Notes: generated by a model from the letters alone, not told the origin. A stretch of DNA of 40,821 nt from Ruminococcus sp. (GCA_017464765.1 JAFTYK010000031.1:1-40821); one strand, 5' to 3'. Positions 1-6,607 are shown, numbered from the stretch's first letter. Program-made: numbers and translations.

Positions 1-677
1 GGCATATCGTAGAGGTGCTGTGGAGTATCAACCTGCTGAATGAAGCCGTCCTTCATAACAACGATTCTTGTACCCATTGTCATAGCCTCTGTCTGGTCAT
101 GAGTTACGTAGATAAATGTTGTACCGAGTCTCTGATAAAGCTTAGAAATCTCAGTTCTCATGTTAGCTCTGAGCTTTGCATCAAGGTTTGAGAGAGGCTC
201 GTCAAGTAAGAATACCTTAGGATCTCTAACGATAGCACGACCGAGCGCTACACGCTGTCTCTGACCACCGGAAAGAGCCTTTGGCTTTCTGTCGAGGTAC
301 TCTTCGATACCAAGAATTCTAGCAGCTTCGCCTACTCTTCTAGCGATTTCTTCCTTAGGCATCTTTCTGAGCTTAAGACCAAATGCCATGTTATCATATA
401 CTGTCATATGTGGATAGAGAGCGTAGTTCTGGAAAACCATCGCAATATCTCTGTCCTTAGGAGCAACGTCATTAGCAAGCATATCGCCAATGTAGAGTTC
501 GCCCTTAGAAATATCCTCAAGACCAGCGATCATTCTAAGTGTAGTAGATTTACCACAACCTGAAGGTCCAACGAGAATGATAAATTCCTTATCCTCAATC
601 TCAAGGTTGAAGTCTGTAACTGCGGTTACACCGCCATCATAAATTTTGTAAATGTGTTGTAATGATACCTTTGCCAT
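1..677 (-). CDS. Sugar ABC transporter ATP-binding protein, MsmX/UgpC type (3' end outside window)
   Basis: This is the ATPase that powers import by one or several carbohydrate ABC transporters at the inner face of the membrane. About 225 N-terminal residues are visible; the family is usually near 370, so the regulatory OB-like C-terminal domain lies beyond the left edge. Visible motifs, in order: Walker [10 protein letters not shown] (37-45), Q-loop QNYALYPH (83-90), signature LSGGQ (135-139), Walker B VFLLDE (155-160) and H-loop VTHDQTEAM (His193). The start ATG at 677 follows a GGAGG. An extended -10 TGCTACAAT on the minus strand (732-740) gives a leader of about 50 nt. No permease or binding-protein gene is adjacent on the visible side, which fits a shared MsmX-like ATPase. 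The exact sugar cannot be read from the sequence. Confidence 0.93.
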   Translation of the reverse strand, partial: MAKVSLQHIYKIYDGGVTAVTDFNLEIEDKEFIILVGPSGCGKSTTLRMIAGLEDISKGELYIGDMLANDVAPKDRDIAMVFQNYALYPHMTVYDNMAFGLKLRKMPKEEIARRVGEAARILGIEEYLDRKPKALSGGQRQRVALGRAIVRDPKVFLLDEPLSNLDAKLRANMRTEISKLYQRLGTTFIYVTHDQTEAMTMGTRIVVMKDGFIQQVDTPQHLYDM

Positions 678-832
678 ATAATAACCTCCAATAATAGCGT
701 GCGGATACACGACTACCTATATCCAAGTAGTATTGTAGCACAAATCATTTCACAATACCACCTATTTTTTCACTAAATATTTGACCAATTTTTTATATAA
801 TATATCCATAAACAGAGATTACTATGTAAAAA

Positions 833-1546
833 TTAGTCAGTTTTTTCATCAAATATTTGTATTATCTCACTTTCTGTCAGTTCGCGCACCTGCGCCCTTT
901 CCAAATCAGGGTCGAGCTTAAGCGAACCAATCCTCACCCTTTCAAGCTCCACAACAGTGTAAGAACACGCAAGAAACATCTTCTTCACCTGATGGAACTT
1001 ACCCTCACAAATCTTAACCAAGGCTTTATTGTCAGAAAGCTTTTCAAAATACGCTTTAAGGCACTTTGTGCCATCGGCAAGAACTATTCCGTTCTCGAAT
1101 TTCTCCTTAACTGTATCGTTAAGCGGTTTATCAAGGGTCGCTATGTAATGCTTGTACACCCTTTTGTTAGGTGAGAGCATTCTGTGAGCAAAATCGCCGT
1201 CATCTGTGATAATCAACAATCCTGTTGTATCTTTGTCAAGTCTTCCCGCAGGAAAAAGAGTTTTTCTTTTAAACTTTTCGGGTAGTATATCAACAACGGT
1301 AGTGGCATTTCTGTCATTACTTGCCGAAAGCACGCCTTTAGGTTTATTCATCATATAGTAAACATGCTTTTTGTAGCCGATTTTTTCACCGCATACAGTT
1401 ATCTCGTCTTTTTGAGGATCGACTTTTACATCGCTGTTTTTACAGATTTCACCATTTAAAAGTATCTCGCCTGACCTAGCCATTCGTTTTATATCTTTTC
1501 GCGAGTAGCTCGTCTGGGTGGAAATCACCTTGTCAAGTCTTTCCAT
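833..1546 (-). CDS. RsuA/RluB-family rRNA pseudouridine synthase
   Basis: This enzyme converts a specific uridine of ribosomal RNA to pseudouridine. An S4 RNA-binding domain (MERLDKVIS to about residue 50) is followed by the synthase fold with the family motif GRLDKDTTGLL; Asp104 is the expected catalytic residue. At 237 residues it matches the compact RsuA type (16S U516) better than the longer RluB, but the target base is inferred. An upstream in-frame start at 1585 was rejected: ATG 1546 has a GGTGA-like site at the usual distance and gives the standard family N terminus. The stop of the preceding gene (1548-1550) lies one base before this start, so the two are probably translationally coupled. 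Confidence 0.9.
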   Translation of the reverse strand: MERLDKVISTQTSYSRKDIKRMARSGEILLNGEICKNSDVKVDPQKDEITVCGEKIGYKKHVYYMMNKPKGVLSASNDRNATTVVDILPEKFKRKTLFPAGRLDKDTTGLLIITDDGDFAHRMLSPNKRVYKHYIATLDKPLNDTVKEKFENGIVLADGTKCLKAYFEKLSDNKALVKICEGKFHQVKKMFLACSYTVVELERVRIGSLKLDPDLERAQVRELTESEIIQIFDEKTD

Positions 1547-1547
1547 A

Positions 1548-2042
1548 TCATTCACCGAAAAAGGTATGGCTCTCACAGCCCTCAATCATAGTTGAGATAT
1601 GTCCGCCTATGACCCTGTCTTCTAAAACCAGCACTGACATATACGCCTGTGCGTTATCAACCTCATAGTCTTTCAACTTATATATGTATAGCTTGCACTT
1701 TTCACCTTTGTACGGCTCTAAATCAAGCCCTTGAGTTTTCTGAACTTCATTGTACTTTGCATAAATTTCGTTAAACTCAATCGGCACATACATTTCCTGA
1801 AGACTGTAAAGCTCTTCAACCTCATAGGAAAACTGCTCGACAAATTCCTGTGCGTCCTCATCAGTTTTTACTACAGTAGTGTACTTGCCTTTTCCTTCTA
1901 CCTCTATACTTTTCGGCGGTGTATACACAAAAGATGATACACAAATAAAAGCTATAAACAGAACTAGCACACACGCTATTGCAAGCACTAAAAACTTCGC
2001 CTTTTTACTTTTCAACTTTGTATTTACTGTTAATGCAAACAT
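1548..2042 (-). CDS. Small membrane-anchored protein, possibly DUF4830
   Basis: This is a 164-residue protein of unknown function. A short cytoplasmic stretch with a KLKSKKAK basic patch is followed by one membrane segment (about residues 18-38) and a predicted extracytoplasmic domain rich in acidic residues, containing paired short strands (KCKLYIYKLKDYE, AYMSVLVLEDRVIGGH). Size and layout resemble DUF4830 proteins of Clostridia; that link is from memory. The start was set at ATG 2042 because the GAGGTG ribosome site sits 4 nt upstream; an ATG 12 bases earlier overlaps that site. It lies directly before the pseudouridine synthase gene and probably shares its transcript. A possible promoter (TTTACA-18-TTATAT) lies in the 68-base gap after the HAD gene. 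Confidence 0.72.
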   Translation of the reverse strand: MFALTVNTKLKSKKAKFLVLAIACVLVLFIAFICVSSFVYTPPKSIEVEGKGKYTTVVKTDEDAQEFVEQFSYEVEELYSLQEMYVPIEFNEIYAKYNEVQKTQGLDLEPYKGEKCKLYIYKLKDYEVDNAQAYMSVLVLEDRVIGGHISTMIEGCESHTFFGE

Positions 2043-2110
2043 AATACACCTCAAAACATATAACCTGTCCTAATATATGAATGTAAAACAGGAAGTATGC
2101 CGTAAATTAA

Positions 2111-2761
2111 TTAAATCAATAAATTGTGTAGATTCTGTGGAGTATCGGCAAAAACCTTGCCCCCTGCATCTATCATATCAGTAAGTTTTCCGTAGCCGTA
2201 GGTTACACCAATAAAATCCACCTTACAATGCACAGCACCCTTAGCATCAAATTTTGTGTCACCTATCATTACAACTTTCTCATCACCCTTCGCTTTGAGA
2301 CAACCTAAAGCATACGGGATAAGGTCTTCCTTTTCTTTTCTCGAGCCGTCAATAGTAGAGCCGCAAACCTTATCAAAGCACTCATAGACACCGAGCATTT
2401 TCACAACCTCAGTCGCAATCGCCTCGTGTTTAGACGAACAAACAGCGAGCTTTATGCCGTTTTCTTTACACGCACACAACACTTCTTTTATCCCATCGAA
2501 GAGCTTGTTTTGTCTTAGACCATCGACATCATAAAGCTTGACGTAAATTTCAACAGCTTTCTGAGCTTCATCAGGATTTAACCCGCACAACTTCTGGAAT
2601 GTGAACAAAAGCGGTGGTCCAATATACTTGGAATAATCGGACAAATCAGGGTGTGGTTTTCCCATCTTATCAAGAGTTTTCATCAAACAATACTTTATTC
2701 CCTCGGCGCTAGCTGAAATAGTGCCATCAAGGTCAAAAAGCGCTATATCGTATTTGCTCAT
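2111..2761 (-). CDS. HAD-family phosphatase (phosphoglycolate phosphatase-like)
   Basis: This is a haloacid dehalogenase superfamily hydrolase, subfamily I with an alpha-helical cap. Motif I is FDLDGT (nucleophile Asp10, acid/base Asp12), motif II is CSSKHE, and motif IV is GDTKFDAKGA. The Gph/PpaX type usually acts on 2-phosphoglycolate or pyrophosphate, but the substrate cannot be told from sequence. The start at ATG 2761 (MSKYDIALFDLDGT) follows GGGGATAGAA and gives 216 residues, typical of the family; an upstream start at 2794 adds eleven residues without homology value. The gene is divergent from ychF and is the first of a minus-strand run with the small membrane protein and the pseudouridine synthase. 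Confidence 0.88.
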   Translation of the reverse strand: MSKYDIALFDLDGTISASAEGIKYCLMKTLDKMGKPHPDLSDYSKYIGPPLLFTFQKLCGLNPDEAQKAVEIYVKLYDVDGLRQNKLFDGIKEVLCACKENGIKLAVCSSKHEAIATEVVKMLGVYECFDKVCGSTIDGSRKEKEDLIPYALGCLKAKGDEKVVMIGDTKFDAKGAVHCKVDFIGVTYGYGKLTDMIDAGGKVFADTPQNLHNLLI

Positions 2762-2874
2762 TTCTATCCCCTTAAAAAATGTCTTTATTTTCAAAAATAT
2801 TTATGTTATACTCTAATTTATTATAATACTACAAAAATCTTTTTTGAGCAACACCTCAAAGAATGGAGTAAAAA

Positions 2875-3969
2875 ATGAAACTTGGAATCGTTGGCTTGCC
2901 GAATGTCGGCAAAAGCACACTTTTTAATGCTATCACAAACGCAGGCGCACAGTCTGCGAATTATCCTTTCTGTACTATTGAACCGAATGTTGGCGTTGTT
3001 GCTGTTCCTGACAAGCGTCTTGATAAGCTCGCTCAAATGTACGACCCCGACAAATATACTCCTGCTACTATAGAATTCGTTGACATCGCAGGTCTTGTTA
3101 AAGGCGCATCAAAAGGCGAAGGTCTTGGCAACAAGTTCCTTTCAAATATCAGAGAATGTGACGCTATCGTTCACGTTGTAAGATGCTTTGACAACGACGA
3201 TATTATTCACGTCGAGGGTTCAGTTGACCCTATCCGTGATATTGATACAATCAATCTTGAACTTATCCTTTCTGACGTTGAGCTTATCCAAAGAAGAATC
3301 GACAAAGCTCAGAAAATGACAAAAGCCGATAAAAAGTATCAGGCTGAGGTTGATTTCTTCAAACGTGTAGCTGAAGCACTTGATAATGGTAAAACAGCTC
3401 GCTCTGTTGAGTGTGATGAAGACGAAGCAAAGCTTTTGTCTGAGGTTGCACTTCTCACTAACAAGCCTGTTATCTATGCCGCTAATATGAGCGAAAGCGA
3501 TTTCGAATCAGGAATTGACGACAACGAACGCTTAAAGGCTGTGAAAGAGCTTGCCGCTACTGAAAATGCTGCTGTTCTTCCTATCTGTGCAGGACTTGAG
3601 GAGCAGATTGTTGAGATGGATAAGGAAGAAAAAGAACTTTTCTTATCCGAGCTTGGACTTGAACAGTCAGGCTTAGACAGACTCATCAACGAGTGTTATT
3701 CACTTTTAGGTCTTATATCTTACCTTACCGCAGGTAAGCCTGAAGTCAGAGCTTGGACTATCAAAAAGGGTACCAAAGCACCAGGCGCTGCTGGTAAAAT
3801 CCACACCGATTTCGAGCGTGGCTTTATCCGTGCAGAGGTCATCGCTTTTGACGACCTTATCGAATGTGGCTCTATGGCTGCCGCAAAAGAAAAAGGCTTG
3901 GTTCGATCTGAAGGTAAAGAATACGTTATGAAAGACGGCGACGTTGTACTGTTCAGATTCAACGTATAA
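2875..3969 (+). CDS. ychF: Redox-regulated ATPase YchF (Obg-like)
   Basis: YchF is a universally conserved P-loop NTPase of the Obg branch that binds ATP rather than GTP and associates with ribosomes. The P loop is GLPNVGKST (7-15), followed by the switch II region [20 protein letters not shown] starting at Asp70, a coiled-coil arm (about 130-190) and a C-terminal TGS domain (about 280-364). The 364 residues equal the usual family length. ATG 2875 follows GGAG at good spacing. A TATAAT (2822-2827) lies upstream, and a small hairpin (TTTGAG / CTCAAA, about 2847-2865) sits just before the ribosome site. It is transcribed alone and ends before a set of hairpins. Confidence 0.97.
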   Translation: MKLGIVGLPNVGKSTLFNAITNAGAQSANYPFCTIEPNVGVVAVPDKRLDKLAQMYDPDKYTPATIEFVDIAGLVKGASKGEGLGNKFLSNIRECDAIVHVVRCFDNDDIIHVEGSVDPIRDIDTINLELILSDVELIQRRIDKAQKMTKADKKYQAEVDFFKRVAEALDNGKTARSVECDEDEAKLLSEVALLTNKPVIYAANMSESDFESGIDDNERLKAVKELAATENAAVLPICAGLEEQIVEMDKEEKELFLSELGLEQSGLDRLINECYSLLGLISYLTAGKPEVRAWTIKKGTKAPGAAGKIHTDFERGFIRAEVIAFDDLIECGSMAAAKEKGLVRSEGKEYVMKDGDVVLFRFNV

Positions 3970-3993
3970 TATAGAAAATGAAAGATAATATAA

Positions 3994-4085
3994 GCTCCCC
4001 TTGCACAGGGGGGCCTTTCCCTTGTATCATTTGTATTTCTTTTTATCGGTTAACCTTTCTGGAACCACGCGACTATCGCCTGGTT
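3994..4085. repeat. Two hairpins after ychF, possibly a decayed dispersed element
   Basis: The first hairpin has arms 3994-4001 and 4007-4014 (GCTCCCCT / AGGGGGGC, loop TGCAC). The second has arms 4063-4072 and 4076-4085 (AACCACGCGA / TCGCCTGGTT with one C-C mismatch). The opening CTCCCCTT...AGGGGG resembles the start of the repeat at 28839-28996, so this may be a degenerate relative. It contains no open frame with a ribosome site. The first hairpin may also help terminate ychF. Confidence 0.45.
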
Positions 4086-4103
4086 TTCGTTATACAAACA
4101 ACT

Positions 4104-4130
4104 AAAGGCACTCTCACGAGTGCCTTTTTC
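4104..4130. terminator. Bidirectional terminator between ychF and the XRE gene
   Basis: A perfect 10-bp stem (AAAGGCACTC 4104-4113 / GAGTGCCTTT 4118-4127, loop TCAC) is followed on the plus strand by a T-rich run. It can serve ychF from the left and the convergent XRE gene (stop at 4137) from the right. Confidence 0.85.
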
Positions 4131-4136
4131 TTATGC

Positions 4137-4340
4137 TTACTTTTTGTCTGTTCTGCCCAGGATATAGTCCGTAGTAACGCTGTAGAAATCCGCAAGCTTT
4201 ATCAAATGCTCTACGGGTATTGTCTGAAAACCTCTTTCATAGCGAGAATACACAGTCTGAGCAATCTGCAAGTAGTCAGCTATATCAACTTGTTTCTTAT
4301 CGTTATCTTCTCTCAAATCACGCAATCTGCGAAAATACAT
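4137..4340 (-). CDS. XRE-family helix-turn-helix regulator (67 aa)
   Basis: This small DNA-binding protein consists of almost nothing but a Cro/C1-type HTH: RRLRDLREDNDKKQVDIADYL, then the recognition region AQTVYSRYERGFQTIP, and an end LADFYSVTTDYILGRTDKK. The start ATG 4340 follows GGAGCAAACTTT; an in-frame upstream start at 4385 was rejected because it lies across a likely operator. It has no effector or dimerisation domain. It is paralogous to the neighbour at 4467-4679 (same length class, both ending GRTD(K/E)K). Two perfect inverted repeats with TAGTA/TACTA half sites lie in its promoter region, which suggests autoregulation. Confidence 0.85.
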   Translation of the reverse strand: MYFRRLRDLREDNDKKQVDIADYLQIAQTVYSRYERGFQTIPVEHLIKLADFYSVTTDYILGRTDKK

Positions 4341-4351
4341 AAAGTTTGCTC

Positions 4352-4426
4352 CAATAGTACTTAATGATACTATTGACTTTAGCATAAATATTATATATAT
4401 TTATATTATAGTACTTTTTAGTACTA
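4352..4426 (-). promoter_or_regulatory. Promoter with two inverted-repeat operator candidates for the 67-aa XRE gene
   Basis: On the minus strand a TATAAT -10 (4405-4410) with a weak -35 drives the gene. Inverted repeat 1 is CAATAGTA / TACTATTG (4352-4359 and 4368-4375, 8-base spacer). Inverted repeat 2 is TAGTACT / AGTACTA (4409-4415 and 4420-4426, 4-base spacer) and lies in the -35/-10 spacer, a classic repression position. Both share the half site TAGTA. Confidence 0.6.
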
Positions 4427-4435
4427 CCTAAAGAA

Positions 4436-4461
4436 AACAAAAAGGGTGGATTAATCCACCC
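4436..4461 (-). terminator. Terminator of the 70-aa XRE gene
   Basis: A perfect palindromic stem GGGTGGAT / ATCCACCC (4444-4461) is followed on the minus strand by TTTTTG. The stem sequence GGGTGGA...TCCACCC recurs in the terminator of the next gene upstream (4763-4781). Confidence 0.85.
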
Positions 4462-4466
4462 CTAAA

Positions 4467-4679
4467 TCATTTTTCATCTGTTCTACCACATAGGTAATCC
4501 AGCGATACCTTATATAGGTCAGCGATACGTACAAGTATCTCGATTTTTGGTTCACGTGTCATTAATTCATAATTCTGATAAGCTTTTTCAGTTATATCAC
4601 AATAAATAGCTACTTGCATTTGGGTATATCCCATAGATTTTCTACACTCTCTGAGTCGTTTTGCTAGTATTTCTCTCAT
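4467..4679 (-). CDS. XRE-family helix-turn-helix regulator (70 aa)
   Basis: This is a second minimal Cro/C1-type HTH protein: LAKRLRECRKSMGYTQMQVA, recognition region TEKAYQNYELMTREPKI, and end IADLYKVSLDYLCGRTDEK. It is paralogous to the 67-aa protein downstream but clearly diverged. ATG 4679 follows AGGTGA at 5 nt; an upstream TTG at 4706 would add nine residues and is less likely. Two copies of the palindrome ACAATTGT (4690-4697 and 4742-4749, centres 52 bp apart) flank its promoter region and may be operators. It has its own terminator, so it is probably monocistronic. Its target genes are unknown. Confidence 0.83.
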   Translation of the reverse strand: MREILAKRLRECRKSMGYTQMQVAIYCDITEKAYQNYELMTREPKIEILVRIADLYKVSLDYLCGRTDEK

Positions 4680-4762
4680 TTCTTCACCTACAATTGTTCT
4701 TGGCAATTCGAGTATAGGTGATTAATATTTGTAGTATACCAACAATTGTATCCATTTAAAAA

Positions 4763-4781
4763 GGGTGGACTATATCCACCC
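4763..4781 (-). terminator. Terminator of the CarD-like gene
   Basis: Stem GGGTGGA / TCCACCC (4763-4769 and 4775-4781, loop CTATA), followed on the minus strand by TTTTTAAAT. Confidence 0.85.
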
Positions 4782-4794
4782 TTGCAGTTATATA

Positions 4795-5292
4795 TTACTC
4801 TACACTATCTAAAATAAGCGAAAGCACTTCGTTATGTTCAAGTTTTAATATCGACGAGAATTCGGAGCATAATAACTTTGAACAATCCTTGTAGATTCGC
4901 TCGTCGGTCTTCTGCAGACGTTTGCCTCTTAAAGACAGTTCGTTTTGGTGCTTATGCAATGTCACAAAAAGCAAAGCTACCTGCTTAATCTCACCATCAT
5001 TTATGATTGAGTGAAAAAACTCGCTACGTTCGAGGTTATTTTCAATCCATGAAAGTTGTTCACCTTTAATATCAGTGAGTATTTTCTTAAGCTCTTTAGC
5101 ACACGGAACTTCTCTCATTCTCGATATCAGCTTTTCGTTATCAGTAGGGACATAGATAACAGATTTGTCCGTATCTACAGGTTTAAGCACATAATACTCA
5201 CGCAAAACACCCGTTAGTTCATTCTCAACTATATCGGAAATTTCGCACACACCAACAGATCCGTAAATTACTCTCTCGTTTAACGCAAACAT
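4795..5292 (-). CDS. CarD-family transcriptional regulator
   Basis: CarD/CdnL proteins bind the RNA polymerase beta subunit through an N-terminal Tudor-like (RID) domain and stabilise open complexes. Here the RID-type start MFALNERVIYGSVGVCEISDI (1-21) and the strands REYYVLKPVDTDKSVIYVPTDN fit the family, followed by a helical C-terminal half (about 70-165). The length of 165 is typical. ATG 5292 follows GGGGAG. The promoter reads TGACAT-17-TATAAT with an extended TGn (TATAAT at 5325-5330, minus). It stands alone with its own terminator, next to two XRE regulators that may be unrelated. Which promoters it acts on cannot be told. Confidence 0.88.
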   Translation of the reverse strand: MFALNERVIYGSVGVCEISDIVENELTGVLREYYVLKPVDTDKSVIYVPTDNEKLISRMREVPCAKELKKILTDIKGEQLSWIENNLERSEFFHSIINDGEIKQVALLFVTLHKHQNELSLRGKRLQKTDERIYKDCSKLLCSEFSSILKLEHNEVLSLILDSVE

Positions 5293-5419
5293 CTTCTACT
5301 CCCCTATCCCAAAACTGCAGTTAAATTATAACATTTTGAGATAGAAAATGTCATAGGCAAAGTTCACAAAACGATATGTTTGCAAAGAGATTTCAGCAAG
5401 AAAAATACACACTAAAACT

Positions 5420-5508
5420 CGTGGTTTGCTGTTCCTCTCTCCACCAAGTTTTTCAACTCGTCGGGGTCCCGTCTGCAGGTCGCTTTTTATGTTAAAAAAC
5501 GGGACACA
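5420..5508 (-). repeat. Tandem repeat unit, distal copy
   Basis: In direct orientation this unit matches 5716-5822. Both read, on the minus strand, GTGTCC(C/T)G(T/C) plus a T-run, then AAAAAGCGACCTGCAGACGG, GG(A/G)CCCC, a small hairpin, GGAGAGAGGAAC or GGGGAGAGGAGGAAC, and CAAACC. Gaps and substitutions show that the copies have drifted. It holds no open frame of note. The unit begins with a terminator-like hairpin, as expected of DNA that once followed a tRNA gene. Confidence 0.7.
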
Positions 5509-5531
5509 TAAATATCCGAATAAGATGGGGT

Positions 5532-5575
5532 CCCCGAAATCTATGATTTTGGGGAGAGGAGGAGCAACAAAACGA
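5532..5575 (+). repeat. Inverted third copy of the GGGGAGAGGAGG motif
   Basis: On the plus strand a hairpin CCCCGAAATC / GATTTTGGGG (5532-5541 and 5545-5554) is followed by GAGAGGAGGAGCAACAAAAC. This is the same hairpin-plus-purine motif found in minus orientation at 5716-5761, so the two form a large imperfect inverted repeat around the degenerate tRNA. Confidence 0.65.
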
Positions 5576-5580
5576 GTTGA

Positions 5581-5623
5581 GCGGTGATTTTAAAAAAATC
5601 GCCGCAAACGAGAGACGTTTGCG
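5581..5623. repeat. Pair of adjacent hairpins
   Basis: Arms 5581-5590 / 5596-5605 (GCGGTGATTT / AAATCGCCGC, one wobble pair) and 5603-5610 / 5616-5623 (CGCAAACG / CGTTTGCG, loop AGAGA). They directly abut the long stem GACGACGATG / CATCGTCGTC of the degenerate tRNA, so the segment would fold into a chain of stems if transcribed. Confidence 0.6.
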
Positions 5624-5628
5624 ACGAC

Positions 5629-5715
5629 GATGGAGCTGAAGACGCGAATCGAACGCGCGACATCGTCGTCACAAAACCTTTCGATTACGAGTAAGCTATT
5701 CGCTTACTCTCCATC
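5629..5715 (-). pseudogene. Degenerate tRNA-Thr copy (tRNA-like fold)
   Basis: Bases 5630-5661 are an exact 32-base copy of the 3' part of the tRNA-Thr gene at 5826-5901 (T arm, 3' acceptor strand and CC). Upstream on the minus strand, AGCTTACTCGTAATC echoes AGCTTCGTAATC of the real anticodon arm. The ends GATGGAG / CTCCATC can pair as an acceptor-like stem, and GTAAGC / GCTTAC form an inner hairpin. The D arm and anticodon arm are not canonical, and an insert carries GACGACGATG, which pairs with CATCGTCGTC across the T arm. It is best read as a decayed tandem duplicate; a functional tRNA-like RNA is not excluded. Confidence 0.65.
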
Positions 5716-5822
5716 TTTCGGTTTGTTCCTCCTCTCCCCAAAGAGTTACCACTCTTCGGGGGCCCCGTCTGCAGGTCGCTTTTTGTAATAAAAAAAGCAG
5801 GACACTCTTAATGCCCTGCTCT
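5716..5822 (-). repeat. Tandem repeat unit, tRNA-proximal copy, including the tRNA-Thr terminator
   Basis: Directly after the tRNA, the minus strand reads AGCAGG...CCTGCT followed by seven T (stem 5797-5822), a good intrinsic terminator. The rest of the unit matches 5420-5508. It includes hairpin CCCCAAAGAGT / ACTCTTCGGGG (5736-5746 and 5751-5761) and the purine run GGGGAGAGGAGGAAC. Confidence 0.75.
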
Positions 5823-5825
5823 AAA

Positions 5826-5901
5826 TGGAGCTGAAGACGCGAATCGAACGCGCGACCTGCAGATTACGAAGCTGCTGCTCTACCGACTGAGCTACTCCAG
5901 C
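5826..5901 (-). tRNA. tRNA-Thr (anticodon CGT)
   Basis: A 76-nt cloverleaf with encoded CCA. Acceptor GCTGGAG / CTTCAGC (one wobble), D arm GCTC...GAGC, anticodon arm GCAGC-TTCGTAA-TCTGC with U33 and anticodon CGT, which reads ACG (Thr). Variable loop AGGTC, T arm GCGCG-TTCGATT-CGCGT, discriminator T. Position 31-39 is a C-T mismatch. A strong promoter TTGAAA-17-TATAAT lies 15-44 bases upstream. Confidence 0.93.
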
Positions 5902-5916
5902 AAATATTACCTCTCG

Positions 5917-5945
5917 ATTATATACCCATAATGTATCTTTTTCAA
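5917..5945 (-). promoter_or_regulatory. Promoter of tRNA-Thr
   Basis: On the minus strand: -35 TTGAAA (5940-5945), 17-base spacer, -10 TATAAT (5917-5922). The spacing to the tRNA 5' end is right for a direct start. Confidence 0.85.
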
Positions 5946-5983
5946 GCATTTTTAGGCGATTTTTGACCTTTTATAAAATAATT

Positions 5984-6033
5984 GTGACACATTGTCACGG
6001 TTTCTTGAAAGTGAAATTTTTAGACAATATAAT
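5984..6033 (+). promoter_or_regulatory. Promoter and upstream palindrome of the 128-aa XRE gene
   Basis: -35 TTGAAA (6005-6010), 17-base spacer, -10 TATAAT (6028-6033). Just upstream is the inverted repeat GTGACA / TGTCAC (5984-5989 and 5993-5998), a possible operator. This promoter lies inside an upstream in-frame extension of the gene and so argues for a start downstream, at 6061. Confidence 0.8.
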
Positions 6034-6060
6034 GTGCTTGATAACTACTTAGGAGAGGAT

Positions 6061-6447
6061 GTGAGCGCTATGAATGAAAACAAGGCTACCCTTGTCGGCA
6101 TAAAGCTTCGACACTGTCGTAACAACTGCAAGCTTTCGCAACAGCAGGTTGCCGATACTCTAGGCATCAACCGCTCAACATACTCTTACTATGAACTGGG
6201 ACGTTCTCAACCGGACCTTGGTACCATAGTCAAGCTCGCGCAAATTTTCAGAGTAGATGCTTCTTGTCTTCTGCCCGGCGAGGACGAAGATTTCAACCTA
6301 AGCGACACCGAGTTTGAATCGATTACTCCCATTTACTCACTCACACGTGATGAACAAAGTCTGCTGATTTCCTACAGGCTTTTAGATAGTGAAAAAAAAG
6401 CCGAGTTTTTAGATAAAATCACAAATATGGCAAACCCTGAGATTTGA
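6061..6447 (+). CDS. XRE-family helix-turn-helix regulator (128 aa)
   Basis: A Cro/C1-type HTH (about residues 10-65; LSQQQVADTLGINRSTYSYYELGRSQPDLGTIVKLAQIF) is followed by a short acidic C-terminal region with a helix SLTRDEQSLLISYRLLDSEKKAEFLDKI. The GTG start at 6061 has AGGAG at 5 nt; an ATG at 6070 is the alternative. A longer reading from TTG 5992 is rejected because a TTGAAA-17-TATAAT promoter sits within it. The gene is divergent from tRNA-Thr and precedes rpsO, from which it is separated by rpsO's own promoter. A palindrome upstream of the promoter suggests autoregulation or control by a partner. Targets are unknown. Confidence 0.85.
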   Translation: MSAMNENKATLVGIKLRHCRNNCKLSQQQVADTLGINRSTYSYYELGRSQPDLGTIVKLAQIFRVDASCLLPGEDEDFNLSDTEFESITPIYSLTRDEQSLLISYRLLDSEKKAEFLDKITNMANPEI

Positions 6448-6478
6448 TTATTTTTACATTATATATAGCTTTTTGCTC

Positions 6479-6507
6479 TTTACTTTTTTATTCTTTTGTG
6501 ATAAAAT
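6479..6507 (+). promoter_or_regulatory. Promoter of rpsO
   Basis: -35 TTTACT (6479-6484), 17-base spacer, -10 TAAAAT (6502-6507), just upstream of the structured leader. Confidence 0.65.
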
Positions 6508-6512
6508 AGTTT

Positions 6513-6599
6513 CCAGCCGCGTTCTCGGATTTGGGAGTAAGCCGTTATACGGACATCACCGTCCCTTTTCTGGGTAGTCGGTAATATTATTAAAAGGTG
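6513..6599 (+). promoter_or_regulatory. Structured rpsO leader, probable S15 autoregulatory element
   Basis: The leader contains CTC...GGGAG, CCGT-TAT-ACGG and ACCG-TCCC...GGG-CGGT pairings that can form a multi-helix junction directly before the ribosome site. S15 leaders in bacteria commonly fold to mimic the S15 site on 16S rRNA and repress translation. Assignment is by position and hairpins, not by a covariance model. Confidence 0.5.
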
Positions 6600-6607
6600 G
6601 TATATTC

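Noticed and set aside
5630..5856. 32-base direct repeat of the tRNA 3' end as attL/attR of an integrated element
   Set aside because: The copies are only 195 bases apart, no integrase or cargo lies between or near them, and the relic extends beyond the 3' end. Tandem duplication and decay explain it better.
5330..5901. A large ornate RNA (ROOL or GOLLD type) beside a tRNA gene
   Set aside because: Such RNAs are often near tRNAs and about this size, but the segment is explained by two drifted repeat units, an inverted copy and a tRNA relic, with T-runs inside that would stop a long transcript. No conserved motif of those classes was recognised.
5992..6060. TTG-initiated N-terminal extension of the 128-residue XRE protein
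   Set aside because: A TTGAAA-17-TATAAT promoter lies inside it, so the transcript begins downstream; GTG 6061 has a well-spaced AGGAG.
4137..6447. Three XRE proteins and CarD as a prophage immunity region
   Set aside because: No phage structural, replication or lysis gene is present, and each gene has its own terminator. A small regulator cluster is the simpler reading.
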